From Bathynomus jamesi (taxonomy: Eukaryota > Arthropoda > Malacostraca > Isopoda > Cirolanidae): a stretch of 64,000 nucleotides of DNA. The stretch's first letter is position 1; each line of letters begins with the position of its first letter. A model generated the notes under the pieces. The model was not told the DNA's origin. It saw only the letters and a program-made list of their open reading frames with translations, and did no database searches. A program made the translations under genes and the position numbers. Positions 1 through 12,476 of this stretch are shown here, piece after piece. The DNA lies in assembly GCA_023014485.1 (NCBI GenBank), contig JAJOZX010012277.1, forward strand, positions 1 through 64,000. Direction: 5' to 3'.

Positions 1-474
1 AGGGTATTCTACGAAACCCCTTCGTCCAATCCACATCCACATCGTGCCAAGTACCACTCGCAATACTCCACTCTTCGGTCCGGATCATCATCTTCATTAA
101 TAGCATGGACTAATCTTGGAATGTAACTTTCCATTGACAGCGCTTCAAAATGCGTTGGACAGACGATTCTGAGATTCCTACCTCACGACTCGCTTGCCGC
201 ACAGATTTCTTGGACTTTGGTGATACGTTTCCAGTACTCTTTTCTTGCTTTGTGGGGCTTGTCGATGTCCGTGGTCTTCCGGAACGCTTCTTGTGGACAT
301 TCTGAACAGTTCCATCGGCTTCAACTTATCTCTAATTCGAGTGATGGTAAGTCGCGTTGGTGGATCTGTTTGAAACTCCCTCCTAAACTGTCTTTGCACT
401 TCAACTGCGTTTTCACACTTCCAGTAGCATTTTAGAATGAATTTCCTTTGTTCAAAGCTTAGTCTGACTGCCAT
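1..474 (-). pseudogene. M1 transposase remnant, N-terminal HTH region
   Basis: The ATG at 474 (minus) opens the same protein as in the other M1 copies: a DUF4817-like helix-turn-helix module beginning [18 protein letters not shown], followed by a second HTH ending near WYLARC. In family members these domains bind the terminal inverted repeats. Small indels relative to copies 2 and 3 break the frame after about residue 50. The reading runs off the window at position 1. The first two catalytic aspartates are not encoded, because the middle of the gene is deleted. Confidence 0.8.
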
Positions 475-564
475 TATTAATTCTAATGGTTTAACTTGGA
501 AAGAAAGAAACATCAATTGAGCTATCAGCTGTTAAAGTGTGTATACATTTTTTGGGACGCCCTG
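1..564 (-). mobile_element. M1 copy 1: internally deleted IS630/Tc1-mariner element, cut by window edge
   Basis: The right terminus ends in GGGACGCCCTG at 564 and is followed by a TA target dinucleotide and a (TA)n tract. The body matches the complete copies at 11515-12419 (same strand) and 31590-32489 (opposite strand). The left end lies outside the window. It encodes the N-terminal half of a transposase on the minus strand joined directly to the end of the catalytic domain, the same deletion junction as the other two copies. Confidence 0.9.
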
Positions 565-585
565 TATATATATATATATATATAT

Positions 586-914
586 GGCAAAATTAATAAA
601 ATTACAAAATAGTCCAAAAATTTATTACATAATCTGTTCAAAGTGTCCGCCGTTGTGTCGCACACACAGTTCAAGACGCAATCTCCACTGCGACAGCACT
701 TTCTGAATCACAGTCGCAGAAATTTCTTGACACGCCTCCACAATGCGTGCTTTAAGGTGGAAAATGTTCTGAATTTTGACCTCGTACACTTTGGCTTTCA
801 AGTGGCCCCACAAACTTGAACTCTCTCCTCTCTAGTCAGTGACAGGGTTTACCTGCAACATAATAAAAAAATATATTATAAAATCCCTATGGGTCCAGAC
901 TTACGGGACACCCC
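586..914 (-). mobile_element. Truncated IS630/Tc1-mariner fragment with catalytic-domain tail
   Basis: The minus-strand reading at 625-813 (62 residues) begins MWGHLKAKVYEVKIQNIFHL and ends in GGHFEQIM, the usual C-terminus of DUF4817-type mariner transposases. The higher-coordinate end carries a terminus-like GGGACACCCC at 905-914 followed by TA. No matching left terminus is visible and the HTH and DD motifs are absent, so this is a truncated relic. It is a different family from M1. Confidence 0.7.
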
Positions 915-943
915 TATATATATATATATATATATATATAATT

Positions 944-3900
944 TAGGGTGCCACATAAAAATCATTTTTTGATTTTTAGGACGGCCCTTTGTGGGATTGT
1001 TAGGTTGGGTAAAAAAGCCTGAATATGAAATTTTAGCCAATTGAAGGATATTTAGGGGTTCCGCATCGACCATCTCTGGCGTACCACGTGTCAGAAGTAA
1101 TGAGTTTCTCCAAGAAATTGCTCCAGCTCCAAGGGGTAAAGTAACATGTACAATGTCAATAAAATGCTATCATATACCATGGCGTAGAGGACAGTCACAG
1201 CTATATTTCCATAGCATTAAGTTTATTCCATCTCCAATATTTTTTTTATATTAATATTTTTGTCGCGGTTCAAAAGTTTTTTTTCAAAGTTTCACCTTAA
1301 TACGTTTATGCTTTGTAATCCAAACCACACCAACCGGCAACCAGCTTATAACAACACAATACGCAACTAGCAAACAGTGCAAACACCTTAACAATATTGT
1401 TCAACATTATTTCATAATTAATTGGAATAAACTTGTCCCACCATGCCTGGGTAGCAGGATACTATTCTGTGTGTAATGTTATTAATAATACAAAATCATT
1501 AAATCAATTTCAATTTTATTGCAACAAAACAACTTAATATTATTAAAATAAAAAACATTTATTCCGTATTAATCATAGTAATATACTGAGCCTACTGGCC
1601 ATATAAATCAAAATAATAACTAAGAAATAAAGTATATACGATTATACATTGTTATACAGGATTAATAGGAGTAACACCCTATAAAAATGAAGTAAATTCA
1701 AATATACCATAAAGTACTCCCAAACCCGTTAAGGATTTCTGCTTCGGGTGCTCTTTGCGGTGCTTCTCAACGACTTGCATCAAGTACTGCCGTTGCTCCT
1801 CGTCCTTGGTGAGTGCGAGATTGTAGTTCTGCATCAGCGCGACCCCTCGTTCCGCCCGGACATTGACAACGCTCAACGTAGAGACACGGCGTTTCCCCGC
1901 CAGGTAGGACGCATTGTTCGACCAGGTAGCCGGCTCCAACTCTAGGAAAGAAGTATTGATCGCGAGCCGCTCGAAAAGAAGCGTGCTGGATGTCGTGCAA
2001 AAGTCTGCGACTGTCTTTCGCTCAAGCTCCTCCGGGCAGACGTCCAGGGCAATGCGCTTGGGTGGCTCCTCGGTGCCCTCGACATCCTTGATGGCCGTCG
2101 CAATTCGACTCTTCTCCTCCTCCAGCGGAGTGTCGTCATCGAAGAGAGCGAGGGCGGCCAGGTGTTCACTCAGGTACCAGAGATGTCGTCGAAACACAGG
2201 GGAGGTAGCCTTGGACACGTCCTTGTCCACCTTGTCGTAGTCAACCAGCGCCTTGAGCATCGCCAGGTCAGTTCGAGGGGCAGCGGCGGGAAGGGGCGCC
2301 GTAAACCAGGCCGGAATGTAAACCAGCAGCGCAAAGTTTACGAAGCGCAGGATGCCCCGGGCTCGCGAGCCTTAATGGGGAGCTGCTGCCGGAAGAGGTG
2401 GAGCTTGATGGCGTATATCACTTTGGCCATCCACCGGGCGCGGTGGAGTGCGCCCGGTCGCATGAAGCGCACACCTCGCTGGGGGACGCCTCCAAGCGCT
2501 ATGATCGCCAGCTCCAGGAGCTCTCGGTAGTCGTCCCGCGGCTGGCCCTTGGTGATGTGACCCTTGAAACGCGTGATCAGATCGTCTCGCGCCTTGAGCA
2601 GCGGCTTAGTAAGGTCTTCCTTGGAGATGGCGCTGAATTGGTCGGTGCAGACGGATTGCCAGCTCTCCTTCAGTCGCGAGAACAGTTTAATGTCAGGACC
2701 AGAGGAGGGGCCCATGCACTCGATGAAGGCTTTCTCTGCCACCAATTCTAGCATGTGGTGCCGACAGGCCAGGTTCAGCAGCTGGCGGTGAAGGCCCTGC
2801 TCGATGAAGACGCAAGCGCCCGAAACGACGCCCGTGTTGGCAGCAGTCGTGTCAAAGGAGAGCCCGACGACACGATCAGCGATTCCCCAGTCATCCAACG
2901 AGTTCAGCACAGCATCTGCTTGGGCGCGACCAGTTCCAGCAGGCAGCTTCGGCACGGAGAGAAGTCTGTCGACGCCGTCGCCGGACACGACTATGGCGAG
3001 GCGATCGACCTTCTTGCCCCTGAAGTCGGAGACCATCTTCCCATCCCAGTGAACGATGAGCGGGACACTGGGATCGAACGTCATCTTCACTTCTTTGGCG
3101 ATTTCCCCTCGATGACGCAATCGCCAACGCCGAATCGTCTCGTGACTGACAGCCAGTTCATCTGTGTCTTGAATATCCAGACTGGAAGCAGCTGCTTTCA
3201 TGAGTTGAACGGCTCCACGGTTGCTTGTTTTGGTCCGGTCCAGTGCCGACGCTAGGTCTTGAGTCATAATGTTCTTTTTGCGACGGCGCTTTGTAGGTGG
3301 ATTGGTTTCCTCTTCTGTCGAGCAATTAGGCGACGACGACGAGTTTGATGATGTAAGGGTTGCTGTTGCCAGTGATTGCTCTGATTGCTTTTGGCGTTGC
3401 CTCTCTTTGGCAGCTTCACGCGCGGATGCACGTTGCTCAATTCCAGTGAGGATTTTGTCCACCCCGGACATGACACCACGGCGACCCTTTTCGCGTTGAG
3501 CAAGAAGGAAATCGCGATCCTCCTGGATGGTGATGACGGAGAGGGCGTTGTCGAGAGCCACGTCAAAAATGTCATCGAGTCCCTCGGTGAAGGCCGCCCT
3601 GGCTGCCTCACCTGTGGCGCCGGACCGCTTCCGGCTGCGATGCAGTGCCTGCCAATTGTCGTAAAGTCTAAGCAGTTTTCGCGCGGCGCTTTTGGAGGTC
3701 ATGGTCGGGATTCTGGCCATAGCCCAGAAAGTATACACCTCGACGATCACATTACGCGCCGCCTCGGCTAGAACTTGTTTTTGCACCTTATGAAACTGTA
3801 TAAACCGGCGAAGCACTTCACCATTTGAAGGTAACCTGTTTCCCGTTAGGGGGCTTGGGTTGGCGTGTCCGATTAGCCATATCTCGGTCTTGGATCTCAG

Positions 3901-4786
3901 TGAGCTTGCGGTAGCCATCACGAGATGATCACGCGTTGAATGCGTGAAGGAGACTGATTGACTGAAGACTGTGACAGTGTGACTCACCACACTAACCCGG
4001 CGTTGCGCTGTTGCCAGATCTCAATGCTGAAAAGCAGTGAAAATATATACAATGAGAAGCAAATATTAATTATAAATATTTAAATTTATGAAATGCATAA
4101 ATTATAGCAATATATATGCAGGGTTGGCTGGTTTATAATTTCAATTTTTACAACGCAAATTATTTAATTCATAAACTAATAGCTCTAAAACTAAAACTTA
4201 TATTTATATTGATAAGACCTAAAAACCATCAGTTCAGGGTAGCCTAGTATGTACGGTAGTATATAATATAGCTACCTTGCACTAGCAGGCCTATTTAATA
4301 GTGGCATTGCATATAAAATGATTGAAGTTACCTGTATCAATTACATTATAAACGCATGTAGCTACAAATATAAATGTTGTTATTAGGTTTGTTTTCATTT
4401 TTGTGAAGTTAGTACTTCTTACATCTAACATCTTCCAATTAAAAAAAATGAGACAGTCAGCAATTCTAATTTCTGAGTACCAGTACCTAATTGAGTTATC
4501 TGAGTTTTTTTTTTTTTTTAAAACCATTGTTTTTTGTTTTTTTTTAAAACCATGGTTTTTTCAACCCTGTATATATGTAATAGTGCCATGGTTACAGGTT
4601 TCCCAGATAAATCCATTATTTCGAACACACGGTACAACAGAAACGGTCGATGCGGAACCTCTAAATGTACTTCGATCGGGCTCAAACTTCATATTTAGGG
4701 TTTTCTCATCCAACCAAACAATACGACTAAGGGCCATTCGAAATTTCCAAATTCTAAAAACTGCCCCTATAGTGTGTGGCACCCTA
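944..4786 (-). mobile_element. T1: DNA transposon with ~190-bp inverted termini and hAT-like transposase
   Basis: The ends are inverted copies: TAGGGTGCCACA at 944 and its complement at 4786. Alignable sequence continues inward for about 190 bp on each side; a shared GGTTCCGCATCGACC block lies near 1055-1070 and 4649-4664. The only large reading frame inside is the transposase at 1679-3990. Both flanks are (TA)n, so the target duplication cannot be read; an 8-bp one is possible but unproven. Non-coding spacers are 1080-1678 and 3991-4560; I see no other gene in them. Confidence 0.7.
1679..3990 (-). pseudogene. T1 transposase (hAT-like RNase H fold, inferred), one frameshift
   Basis: Two minus-strand frames (3990-2338, 550 residues, then to 1679) make one intronless protein of about 770 residues. 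A single indel near 2345-2370 separates them; reading through in the second frame continues without a stop. Around residue 300 is PLIVHWDGKMVSDFRGKKVD, followed by VGLSFDTTAANTG and CRHHMLELV. The aspartate plus C-x2-H arrangement resembles the second catalytic Asp and CxxH motif of hAT transposases. Similar proteins recur as unnamed multi-copy proteins in arthropods and cnidarians (recalled, not searched). Base composition is clearly more GC-rich than its AT-rich flanks. A domesticated host gene is less likely given the inverted termini. The catalytic role is inferred. Confidence 0.6.
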
Positions 4787-4818
<32 letters not shown>

Positions 4819-4823
4819 ATATA

Positions 4824-4872
<49 letters not shown>

Positions 4873-4908
4873 GTGTATATATATATATATTATATATATA
4901 TATATATT
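4787..4908. repeat. Compound (TATG)n/(TA)n microsatellite
   Basis: Alternating TATG and TA tracts with short TGTG interruptions lie between the right end of T1 and the poly-A end of LINE A. Such TA tracts flank nearly every TA-targeting element in the window. Confidence 0.95.
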
Positions 4909-5059
4909 TTTTTTTTCAAAGTATGACTGCTCATGGCCACCAAAAGAAAGGTCGATAGCAGAGCGAACACAGGACGAAAATTAAGGAACAGCTAATGGAA
5001 ATGAACAATAGACGGGGGAGGAGGAGGAGGAGGGGGGGGAAGCAGAAAGAATAGCGGAG

Positions 5060-8000
5060 TCACAGCCGGTAAAGAAGTCGGGAGCGAAAGAGGAAGGAGA
5101 ACAACCAGGTTATCGAAAAGTAGGGACCTTCAGATAGAATAGCGCCAAGCCTATCAGAAGGCCCGACGCTCTCGAAAAAGGGAAAATACTCTGCGCGCAG
5201 CGCAGAGTAAAGCGGACACTCCACCAGGAGGTGGGCAACTGTAAGGAAAACGTTACAATTGGGACATCGGGGCACCCGATCCCCGGCCATCAAATAGCCA
5301 TGGGTCAGGTGGGTGTGGCCAATACAGAGGCGGGCCAGAGCCACCTCCTTATGGCGCGACTGATGGAAGGAAGAGGCCCAACATCCCAATTTGGGTTTAA
5401 TCTTGCAAAGTTTCTTATCTGTAGCGCCATCCCAGCGACTCTGCCACCGGGAGCGCAAAAACCTACGGAAGCCAGGGATATAATCGGAAAAGGGGAGGGA
5501 CATGGGTGAAACCTGTAGTCGGCACGCGGAACGGGCAGCTCGATCGGCAGCCTCATTACCAGCCACGTTAACATGTGCTGGGACCCAGCAAATACCACCT
5601 CCTTGCCACCGAAAGCGACAAGGGTATGGCACAGTAGCTGGATTCGTCGGACCAGTGGGTGCACAGGGTCAAAACACTCCAGGCCATCCAGGGCACTGCG
5701 GGAATCCGAATAGATGACAAACGACCCATCCGGATGCTCCCGCACCACCTCCAGAGCGCTCAGAATGGCATAGAACTCCGCCGTGAAAACGGAAGCCTCA
5801 TCAGGGAGACGGGTACATCGGGGAGCAAGGGCAGACGACTGGGGAACAGCCGCGGCCCCAACGCCCCCCGACGACCTCGAGCCATCCGTGAAGACCGCAA
5901 CACATGCAGAGTGACACGCCGCATGCTGAAGGAACAGAGACCGAAGCAAGGCAGAGTCAGAATCGGCCCTGCGAACGGGGCGCAACGCCCTACAGCACGC
6001 AACAGGGGTGCTCTCCCAAGGTGCAACACCCTTGAAAGAGACCGGTATAACGGATGGAGGAGGAGTGCCCATACCATCGAGGAGGGAGGTCACCGTGTCG
6101 GTGAAATACCAACCCCCATCCCGGCAGAACGCCCTCTCCACCACCTGGAACAGAGGAGAGTTGGGAAGACGGAGGATCCGGAGATAGTGCTTAGCAATGA
6201 GGAACGACCTCCGATCCCCCAAGGGAGGATGTCGCACTCAACCTGCAGACTATCAACCGGAGAGGAGCGGAAGGCGCCAGATGACATGCGCAGTCCTCTA
6301 GAGAGGACCGGATCCAGTATCCGAAGGGCCGTACGGGAGGCGGAGCCATACACCACACTCCCATAATCTAATTTTGACTGTACCAGGGACACGTACAAAC
6401 GGAGGAGTGTCCGCCTATCCGCGCCCCATGTAGTATGCGACAGATGTCCCAGCAAATCCAGGGTACGTCTTGCAGACTCGCGCAGCCGGCGAAGGTGGGG
6501 AACCCAGCTCAAACGGCTGTCGAAAACCACACCCAGGAAACGCACTGACTGAACGAGGGCCAGAGGCTGACCCCCGAGTGTAAGATCAAAGGTCGGGACG
6601 GCGCCGGATCCCCGTCTCCTCGGCGGAAGGAAGGCCACACACGAAGTCTTCGGGGAAGACAGCGTAAGGCCCACCGACGACGCCCAGCGTTCAACCCGAT
6701 TGACCGCGAGTTGGACTTGCCTCTCCACGAGGGGGGGACTCCTCCCCGCGGCATAGACAGCCAGATCGTCGGCATAGATGGAACATCGCACCGAGGGCGG
6801 AAGGGCTCCCGGTAGCGCAGACATGACCAGGTTGAAGCAGGAGACGCTTAAGACACACCCCTGGGGCACCCCTCCTCCTGAACATACAGGTCAGATAGGG
6901 CCGCCCCATTACGGACGCGGAAAGTGCGACGGCAGAGGAAGTTACGAAGAAATGTGGGCAAAAAGCCCACAAAACCAAGAGACTTCAAACGGTCCATGAC
7001 AACTCCCCGACGGGTCGTGTCATAGGCCTTTTGGACATCAAAAAAGACGGCCAGAACAAGATTCCGGCGGGAAAAGGCCTCCCGTACATCATGACCAAGG
7101 AGGAGAAGGGGGTCCAGAGTACCCCGAAATCGACGAAAGCCATACTGGGTCGGGGGGTATAACCCAAGCGACTCCAGTGTAAAGGAAAGCGGACGGCCAC
7201 CATCTTTTCAAGGAGCTTGCATAAGCAGCTCGTCAAGGCAATAGGCCGATAGCCCGCCACCTCCGCCGGATCCTTCCCCGGCTTAGGTATCGGGACCACA
7301 ATCGCCTCCCTCCAACGGGAAGGGAACGACCCCTCAACCCACACCCGGTTGAAAAGATCCAGCAAGAAGTGTAGGGCCATCGGGTGCAGATTCCAAAGAA
7401 AGTCATACGGAATGTCATCAGGGCCAGGGGCGGAAGAAGACGGGTTGCCAAGGCAGCCCGAAGTTCCCGCATCGTAAAGAGATGGTTATAGGGCTCGTTC
7501 CCAGGCGGCGGGAACGTAACATTCGACAAAGGACGATCCGCAGCTGAAGGCGAACGGGAAACCGCAGCAAAAGCCCCAGCCAGCCGATCGGCCACAGCAG
7601 CAGGATCCGAAAGGAAGCCGTCCCCGTCCCGAAGGACAGGGCGACTAGCAGGGACCGGCTTCCCCTCGATACTACGTACCTTCCGCCACACAGTAGCAGA
7701 AGGGGTAGAGAGGATGCCGGACACAAAAGCACGCCAAGAGGCCCGACGGGCCAACTTGAGAGTCCGGCGGGCGAAAGCCTTCGCCCGCCGCATCTCAATC
7801 AAGTGGTCCGCGCGCCGGGTGCGGTGGAAGCGGCGCGACGCCCTCTTCCTCTCGCACACCGCGGTGACATGCTGGAGTCCACCACGGGACGCTACGCGTC
7901 CGCGGGTTACCGGAAGATCGAGGGATACAGTCCTCCGCGACGCCCATCAATACCCGCTCGAAGAACTCCAAGCTTTCATCCACAGAGCCAAAGCTCAACA

Positions 8001-8725
8001 CCGAACGGGTAATGACGGAACGAGCTCTGAAGGATGGCCAGTCAGCCCGCGCAAGGCACCACCTCGGTCGAGACGAGACACCCGGCTGCGGTCCGACCGG
8101 CTCAAGACAGACTGGGTAATGATCACTACCATAAGAGTCCCCAACACCTTCCACGAAAAATCGAGTAAGGCATCGAGGGACACCAAGGAGAGATCAATAC
8201 AGGTAAATGAACCCGTGGGTTCGTGGAAGTAAGTAGGTTCACCGGAATTGAGGCACGCGAAGGAAAGTTCCTCCATTAAGGAGAGCAACATACCAGCAAC
8301 ATTAGTCGACCGGACATCTCCCCAAGCCGGGTCGCGATGTTAAAGTCCCCGAGGAGGAGAAACGGTCGAGGTAGTTGCAACACCAACTCGCGAACCGCGT
8401 CGCGAGAAGGAGGGTCATGAGGAGGAATATAAATCGAGCAGGCAGTGTACTGGCGATCTAAAAATAGCCGCACAGCCACAGCCTGCAAGGAAGTGCGAAG
8501 AGGCACACCTCGCGATGGTAACGAATGATGCACATAAATCGCCGCACCCCGCCGGCGTGTGTGCTCATCCGGGGTGCAAGGGAAACCAACATAGCCAGAG
8601 AGACGAGGGAGTCCCCGCGCAGCCAGGATAGTCTCCTGGAGACAAACACAGGAAGGCCGCTCGCTCTTCAGCAGGGAAGCAAGGTTCTCCCAGTTAGCTA
8701 AAAGCCCCCTACAGTTCCAATGCAA
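5060..8725 (-). pseudogene. LINE A ORF2: endonuclease, reverse transcriptase, RNase H (frameshifted)
   Basis: The start is an ATG at 8725 giving MHWNCRGLLANWENLASL, the usual first strand of LINE endonucleases; LLGDFN follows near residue 130. The RT domain occupies about 7480-6090 with VPQGCVLSVSCFNLVMSALP and the catalytic YADDLAVYAAG. RNase H follows with FTDGSRSSGG, AEFYAIL and YSDSRSALDG, then in another frame WVPAHVNVAGNEAADRAAR. The protein ends with a CPNC...HLLVECP tail. The reading switches among several overlapping frames (breaks near 8300, 8150, 7850, 7380, 6870, 6240 and 5630), so no functional polyprotein is made. The product would have nicked target DNA and primed cDNA synthesis from its own RNA. 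Confidence 0.85.
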
Positions 8726-9038
8726 AATGGAACTATAAGGGAAGTGGCATTATAAGAGGCAGAGAAAACAGAGAAATAGCCACGGACCAAGCTGAGCAGC
8801 AAACTCAACGGTCCGCAACCAGGGACGGAATCGGCTTCCCCGACTCACCCGAACGGGGGGGTAGGGGCCACCGACCCCGCAGCTGCTTCACCCGTAGTAG
8901 AACGAGAGGTGGAGAGTGGAACAGGGAGTTCAGAGGGGGGCTCCCCTGGGGGGGGAGAGAGACGACGAGACGGGCCCAGCCGAAACCCCCGACTCCCCAC
9001 CAGAGGGGGCTGGGGAGAACCAGATGTTCGAGGGCTCG

Positions 9039-10736
9039 TCAAACCAGACAAGCACTGACGGGGGGGGGAGGAAAGGTCCACCACAGGTGGGAGAGGTAGA
9101 TCCAGGAGAGAGACTCCATGAAGAAGGGCCAGGCCCTCTCGACCGGGTCCACCATGGGAACAGCGTCAGTAATCGAGGGTGTCATGGGGCGGTGTACCTC
9201 AACCGACACCCGGACACTGGTCGGGGCACCGGGAGGTGACGCCTCACCAGCCCTCCGTATAGCGGGGGGAGTCCCGAGCGGATCAGGAGCGGCGCGCCGC
9301 TTCCCCTCCGGTGAAGAAGGGGAAGCAGGGCGAGCAGCGGTCATGATCGGGTCTGGAGGACTCCGACTCCGACCACGGCGACGCTTCCTCCTCCCCTTCG
9401 GGGCATCACCTTCCCCACCCGAGAGACGAGTAGGCAAGGATCCAGACCCCAAGGCCGGAGAGGGAGAAGGGGCACTTGTAGGCAGGGAATCAGATGGGAT
9501 GTCTGAAAGTGAGGCAGAGGAACAAGAAGGGCCCGCGGCGCCAGGAGGACCACCAACCCCCGGAATTCCAGGGGGGGGACCACTCCGGTAGACGCCGGGG
9601 TAGCACGGGAGGGGCCCGAGGACCCGCCAGGGCCAAGAGCCGCAGCATAGGACAACCCCCGCCGCGGCTCCCGGTCACGGACCCTATCGCGCGCCTCCCG
9701 CGCACTAAGGAATTCGGTAGTCCTTAAGGACCGCACCTCGAATTCAAATTTGAAAACGGGGCAGTCCCGAGAGGAGGAAGGGTGGGCCCCCGAGCAGTTC
9801 GAGCACCGCGGGGGCTTCGTGCACGGGGTAGGGTGCGCAGGCCCACCGCAGCGGACACATAGCTTACCCTCACGGCGGCACGCAGAGCTAACATGGCCGA
9901 ACCGGTTGCAGCCAAAGCAACGAACCGGGTCAGGAATATGGTCGCACCGAAAACTCACACGACCGGCGATCACCCACGCCCCAGAACACCTGGGCCGGAG
10001 GCACAAGGGAGTCAAAGGTCAGGAGCAGACGAGCGGACGGGGTAAGAGCACCATCCCGGCGCGACGAAAAGCGGAAGACCTTCGTTACCCCCTGGGGGGC
10101 AAGATCCTCCTGCAACTCGCCAACCGGGATTGACAGCAGACGGGAAGCGAAAATGGTGCCCTGACAGCTATTCAATTGCGGATGGGGAGTCACAGAAACT
10201 CTGCAACCCAAGACATCCTGCAACTGTAGAAGGGACTCAGTCACCCCCGAAGAACGGGACTTCAAAAGAAGAGACCCATCCTTCAGAGGGCGGATATCAT
10301 AACGACAGGGAACCCCCACCGTCTTAAGGCGCTGAAACACCCGTTCCGAGTTGCCCGGAAGGGAGCCAGCGGAAGGGCGGAGAACAAGGAACCTGTCCAC
10401 CGGACAGAAATTGACAGCCGGGACAGGTCCATGTGTAACGGTAACCGGGAGTGGGCGAGAGAACAAGGGCCGCGAAGACCCCGCCCTACGGCCACCACGA
10501 GTCCGGCCACGAGAGCCAGACGCCGCAGAGGACGAGAGGGGGCCATACGGCTTGAAGGTCAATCCAGCGGAGGCAGAGGCCGCTGAACGACCAGAAGTAG
10601 TAGTCTTATCCAAATCCAAGGGCGGGCCAGAGTCGTCAACAGGAGGGGATTGAAGTTTAGAAATTGAACCCATAAACAATAGCTTTACAAAAAAGACAGC
10701 CTCGGACCCAAGGCAATGCACCATCCGCCGCTGCAT
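9039..10736 (-). pseudogene. LINE A ORF1: gag-like protein with three zinc knuckles (frameshifted)
   Basis: Begins at an ATG at 10736 and continues across three frames (10736-9930, 10015-9341, 9452-9039). The nucleocapsid-like block contains CFGCNRFGHVSSAC (a proper CX2CX4HX4C), CVRCGGPAHPTPC and CSNCSGAHPSSSRDC. A Ser/Arg/Pro-rich basic tail follows. In this family ORF1p coats the LINE RNA in a ribonucleoprotein particle. It lies directly upstream of ORF2, the standard LINE order. LINE B has a parallel protein at 13048-14830. Confidence 0.8.
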
Positions 10737-11235
10737 CCTTCAAGGCGCAGGCCAACGTCCCGGGTAGCCCGCCCCCCAACCTGACTGTCGTTTTAAAAAC
10801 AGCAGATTGGCACTACGGAGATTTGTCCGTTAAGGGCCAAGCAAAGACCCAATCCAGACGCAGCAGCGGTCCGGGCGCCCGTACCGTCCCCAGAGCACGG
10901 CTCAGCCACGGAGCGATGCCCCCCGGCGGGTGCACCCGATGACCCCAAGACTGCAAATACAAACAGAGGGGGGGGGATACTACAATTAACAGAGGCACAA
11001 GACCGAGTCAAGACAAAAGAATTCCGGGAGAGACGGAAAAAAAAGGGGGAGCAAAAAGAAAGAAAAGAAAAAAGAAAAAAAAAAAACGCAACTAGGTAAC
11101 TCTTCGCCCACACCCCGCGAGGAGTTGAGGAAACCACAACAACCCACGAGGTGTACGAGCCCCCTCGGCCCGGCAAGCCGGAGTACCTAATCGAGGGGGA
11201 TATATATACATATATATACTGTATATATATATATA

Positions 11236-11461
11236 TAGGGTGAACCAAATGTAGGTGGACAGTAAATGATAACGTTTATTTTGAGAATACATATTTAATT
11301 TTTTTGTATACTATAATACAAAATAAAATTTAAATAAATTCAGTTATAATATTTAATATAATAAAACACAAACACCATAGTTATAATGAACACCATAGTT
11401 ATAATATAATATAACACAAACCGTATTCAACCTACTGTCCACCTACTTTTGGTTCACCGTG
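11236..11461. mobile_element. Small mariner-type MITE (~226 bp)
   Basis: Inverted termini: GGGTGAACCAAATGTAGGTG from 11238, and near the right end a complement reading CGGTGAACCAAAAGTAGGTG. The right end is followed directly by TA. The interior is AT-rich with a short direct repeat of ACACCATAGTTATAAT and no coding capacity. TA targeting and a GGTG-type terminus suggest mobilisation by a Tc1/mariner transposase; the partner is unknown. Confidence 0.7.

Positions 11462-11514
<53 letters not shown>
11462..11514. repeat. (TA)n microsatellite
   Basis: An almost pure TA tract between the MITE and M1 copy 2. The last TA acts as the target-site copy of M1. Confidence 0.95.
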
Positions 11515-11517
<3 letters not shown>

Positions 11518-12416
11518 GGCGTCCCAAAAAACTGTATACACACTTTAAATAATTATAAAGGCAGTGTTTATTAAAATACATTTCATTTTCAAAATGTAAT
11601 AGAATCTACAGACATTATTTAATTGTTTTGTCAACGCCTGTTTTCAAACTGACGTCCGTTCTGGTCCAGGCACTGCTGATAACGCGAAGCAATGGAATCG
11701 CAAACATCACGAAACATTTCGTTTGGTATTTGTGTGCATTCTCGTTCAATGGCTGCTCTCAGTTCAGCGACTGTTGCAGGTTTTATAGCGTAGACTTTGT
11801 CTTTTAAGTATCCTCATAAAAAAAGTCTAGTGGTGTGAGGTCTGGTGAACGCGGAGGGTATTCTACGAAACCCCTTCGTCCAATCCACATCCACATCGTG
11901 CCAAGTACCACTCGCAATACTCCACTCTTCGGTCCGGATCATCTTCATTAATGGCATGGACTAATCTTGGAATGTAACTTTTCCATTGACAGCGCTTCAA
12001 AATGCGTTGGACAGACGATTCTGAAATTCCTACCTTACGACTCGCTTGCCGCACAGATTTTCTTGGACTTTGGTGATACGTTTCCAGTACTCTTTCTTGC
12101 TTTGTGGGGCTTGTCGATGTCCGTGGTCTTCCGGAACGCTTCTTGTGGACATTCTGAACAGTTCCATCGGCTTCAAACTTATCTCTAATTCGAGTGATGG
12201 TAAGTCGCGTTGGTGGATCTGTTTGAAACTCCCTCATAAACTGTCTTTGCACTTCAACTGCGTTTTCACACTTCCAGTAGCATTTTAGAATGAATTTCCT
12301 TTGTTCAAAGCTTAGTCTGACTGCCATTATTAATTCTAATGGGTTTAACTTGGAAAGAAAGAAACATCAATTGAGCTATCAGCTGTTAAAGTGTGTATAC
12401 ACTTTTTTGGGACGCC

Positions 12417-12419
<3 letters not shown>
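11515..12419 (-). mobile_element. M1 copy 2: complete non-autonomous IS630/Tc1-mariner element
   Basis: It starts CAGGGCGTCCCAAAAAACTG at 11515 and ends with the complement at 12419. TA lies on both sides (11513-11514 and 12420-12421). Length is 905 bp against roughly 1.3 kb for an intact relative such as M2. The interior encodes the two HTH motifs and the extreme C-terminus of the transposase, with the DD region missing. It separates the divergent 5' ends of LINEs A and B. Confidence 0.93.
11631..12327 (-). pseudogene. M1 transposase lacking the catalytic core
   Basis: The ATG at 12327 opens a 154-residue frame with the DUF4817-like HTH, then GRPRTSTS (a basic GRPR hook between the two HTHs) and [13 protein letters not shown]. 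It then joins, in another frame, to [22 protein letters not shown] sequence with the third catalytic Asp and a C-terminus ending QFENR. About 300 bp with the first two Asp residues are missing. The protein could at most bind termini. Confidence 0.85.

Positions 12420-12476
<57 letters not shown>

Larger units (their letters stand above)
4909..11205 (-). mobile_element. LINE A: near full-length I/Jockey-group LINE with RNase H (minus)
   Basis: The minus strand carries, in order, a gag-like ORF1 with three zinc knuckles, an apurinic-type endonuclease, a reverse transcriptase, an RNase H domain and a C-terminal Cys-rich tail. The 3' end is a short oligo-A (T run at 4909-4918 on plus). The 5' leader extends to about 11205 and includes a pyrimidine-rich tract. 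At about 6.3 kb it is close to full length for RNase H-bearing LINEs such as the I factor. Composition is GC-rich. Clade placement within I/Jockey/R1 is not resolved. Confidence 0.85.

Noticed and set aside
5231..10653. Long plus-strand frames over LINE A (for example 5659-6366 and 8916-9591)
   Set aside because: They are antisense to the recognisable LINE A domains, open because of GC-rich composition, and contain no motif.
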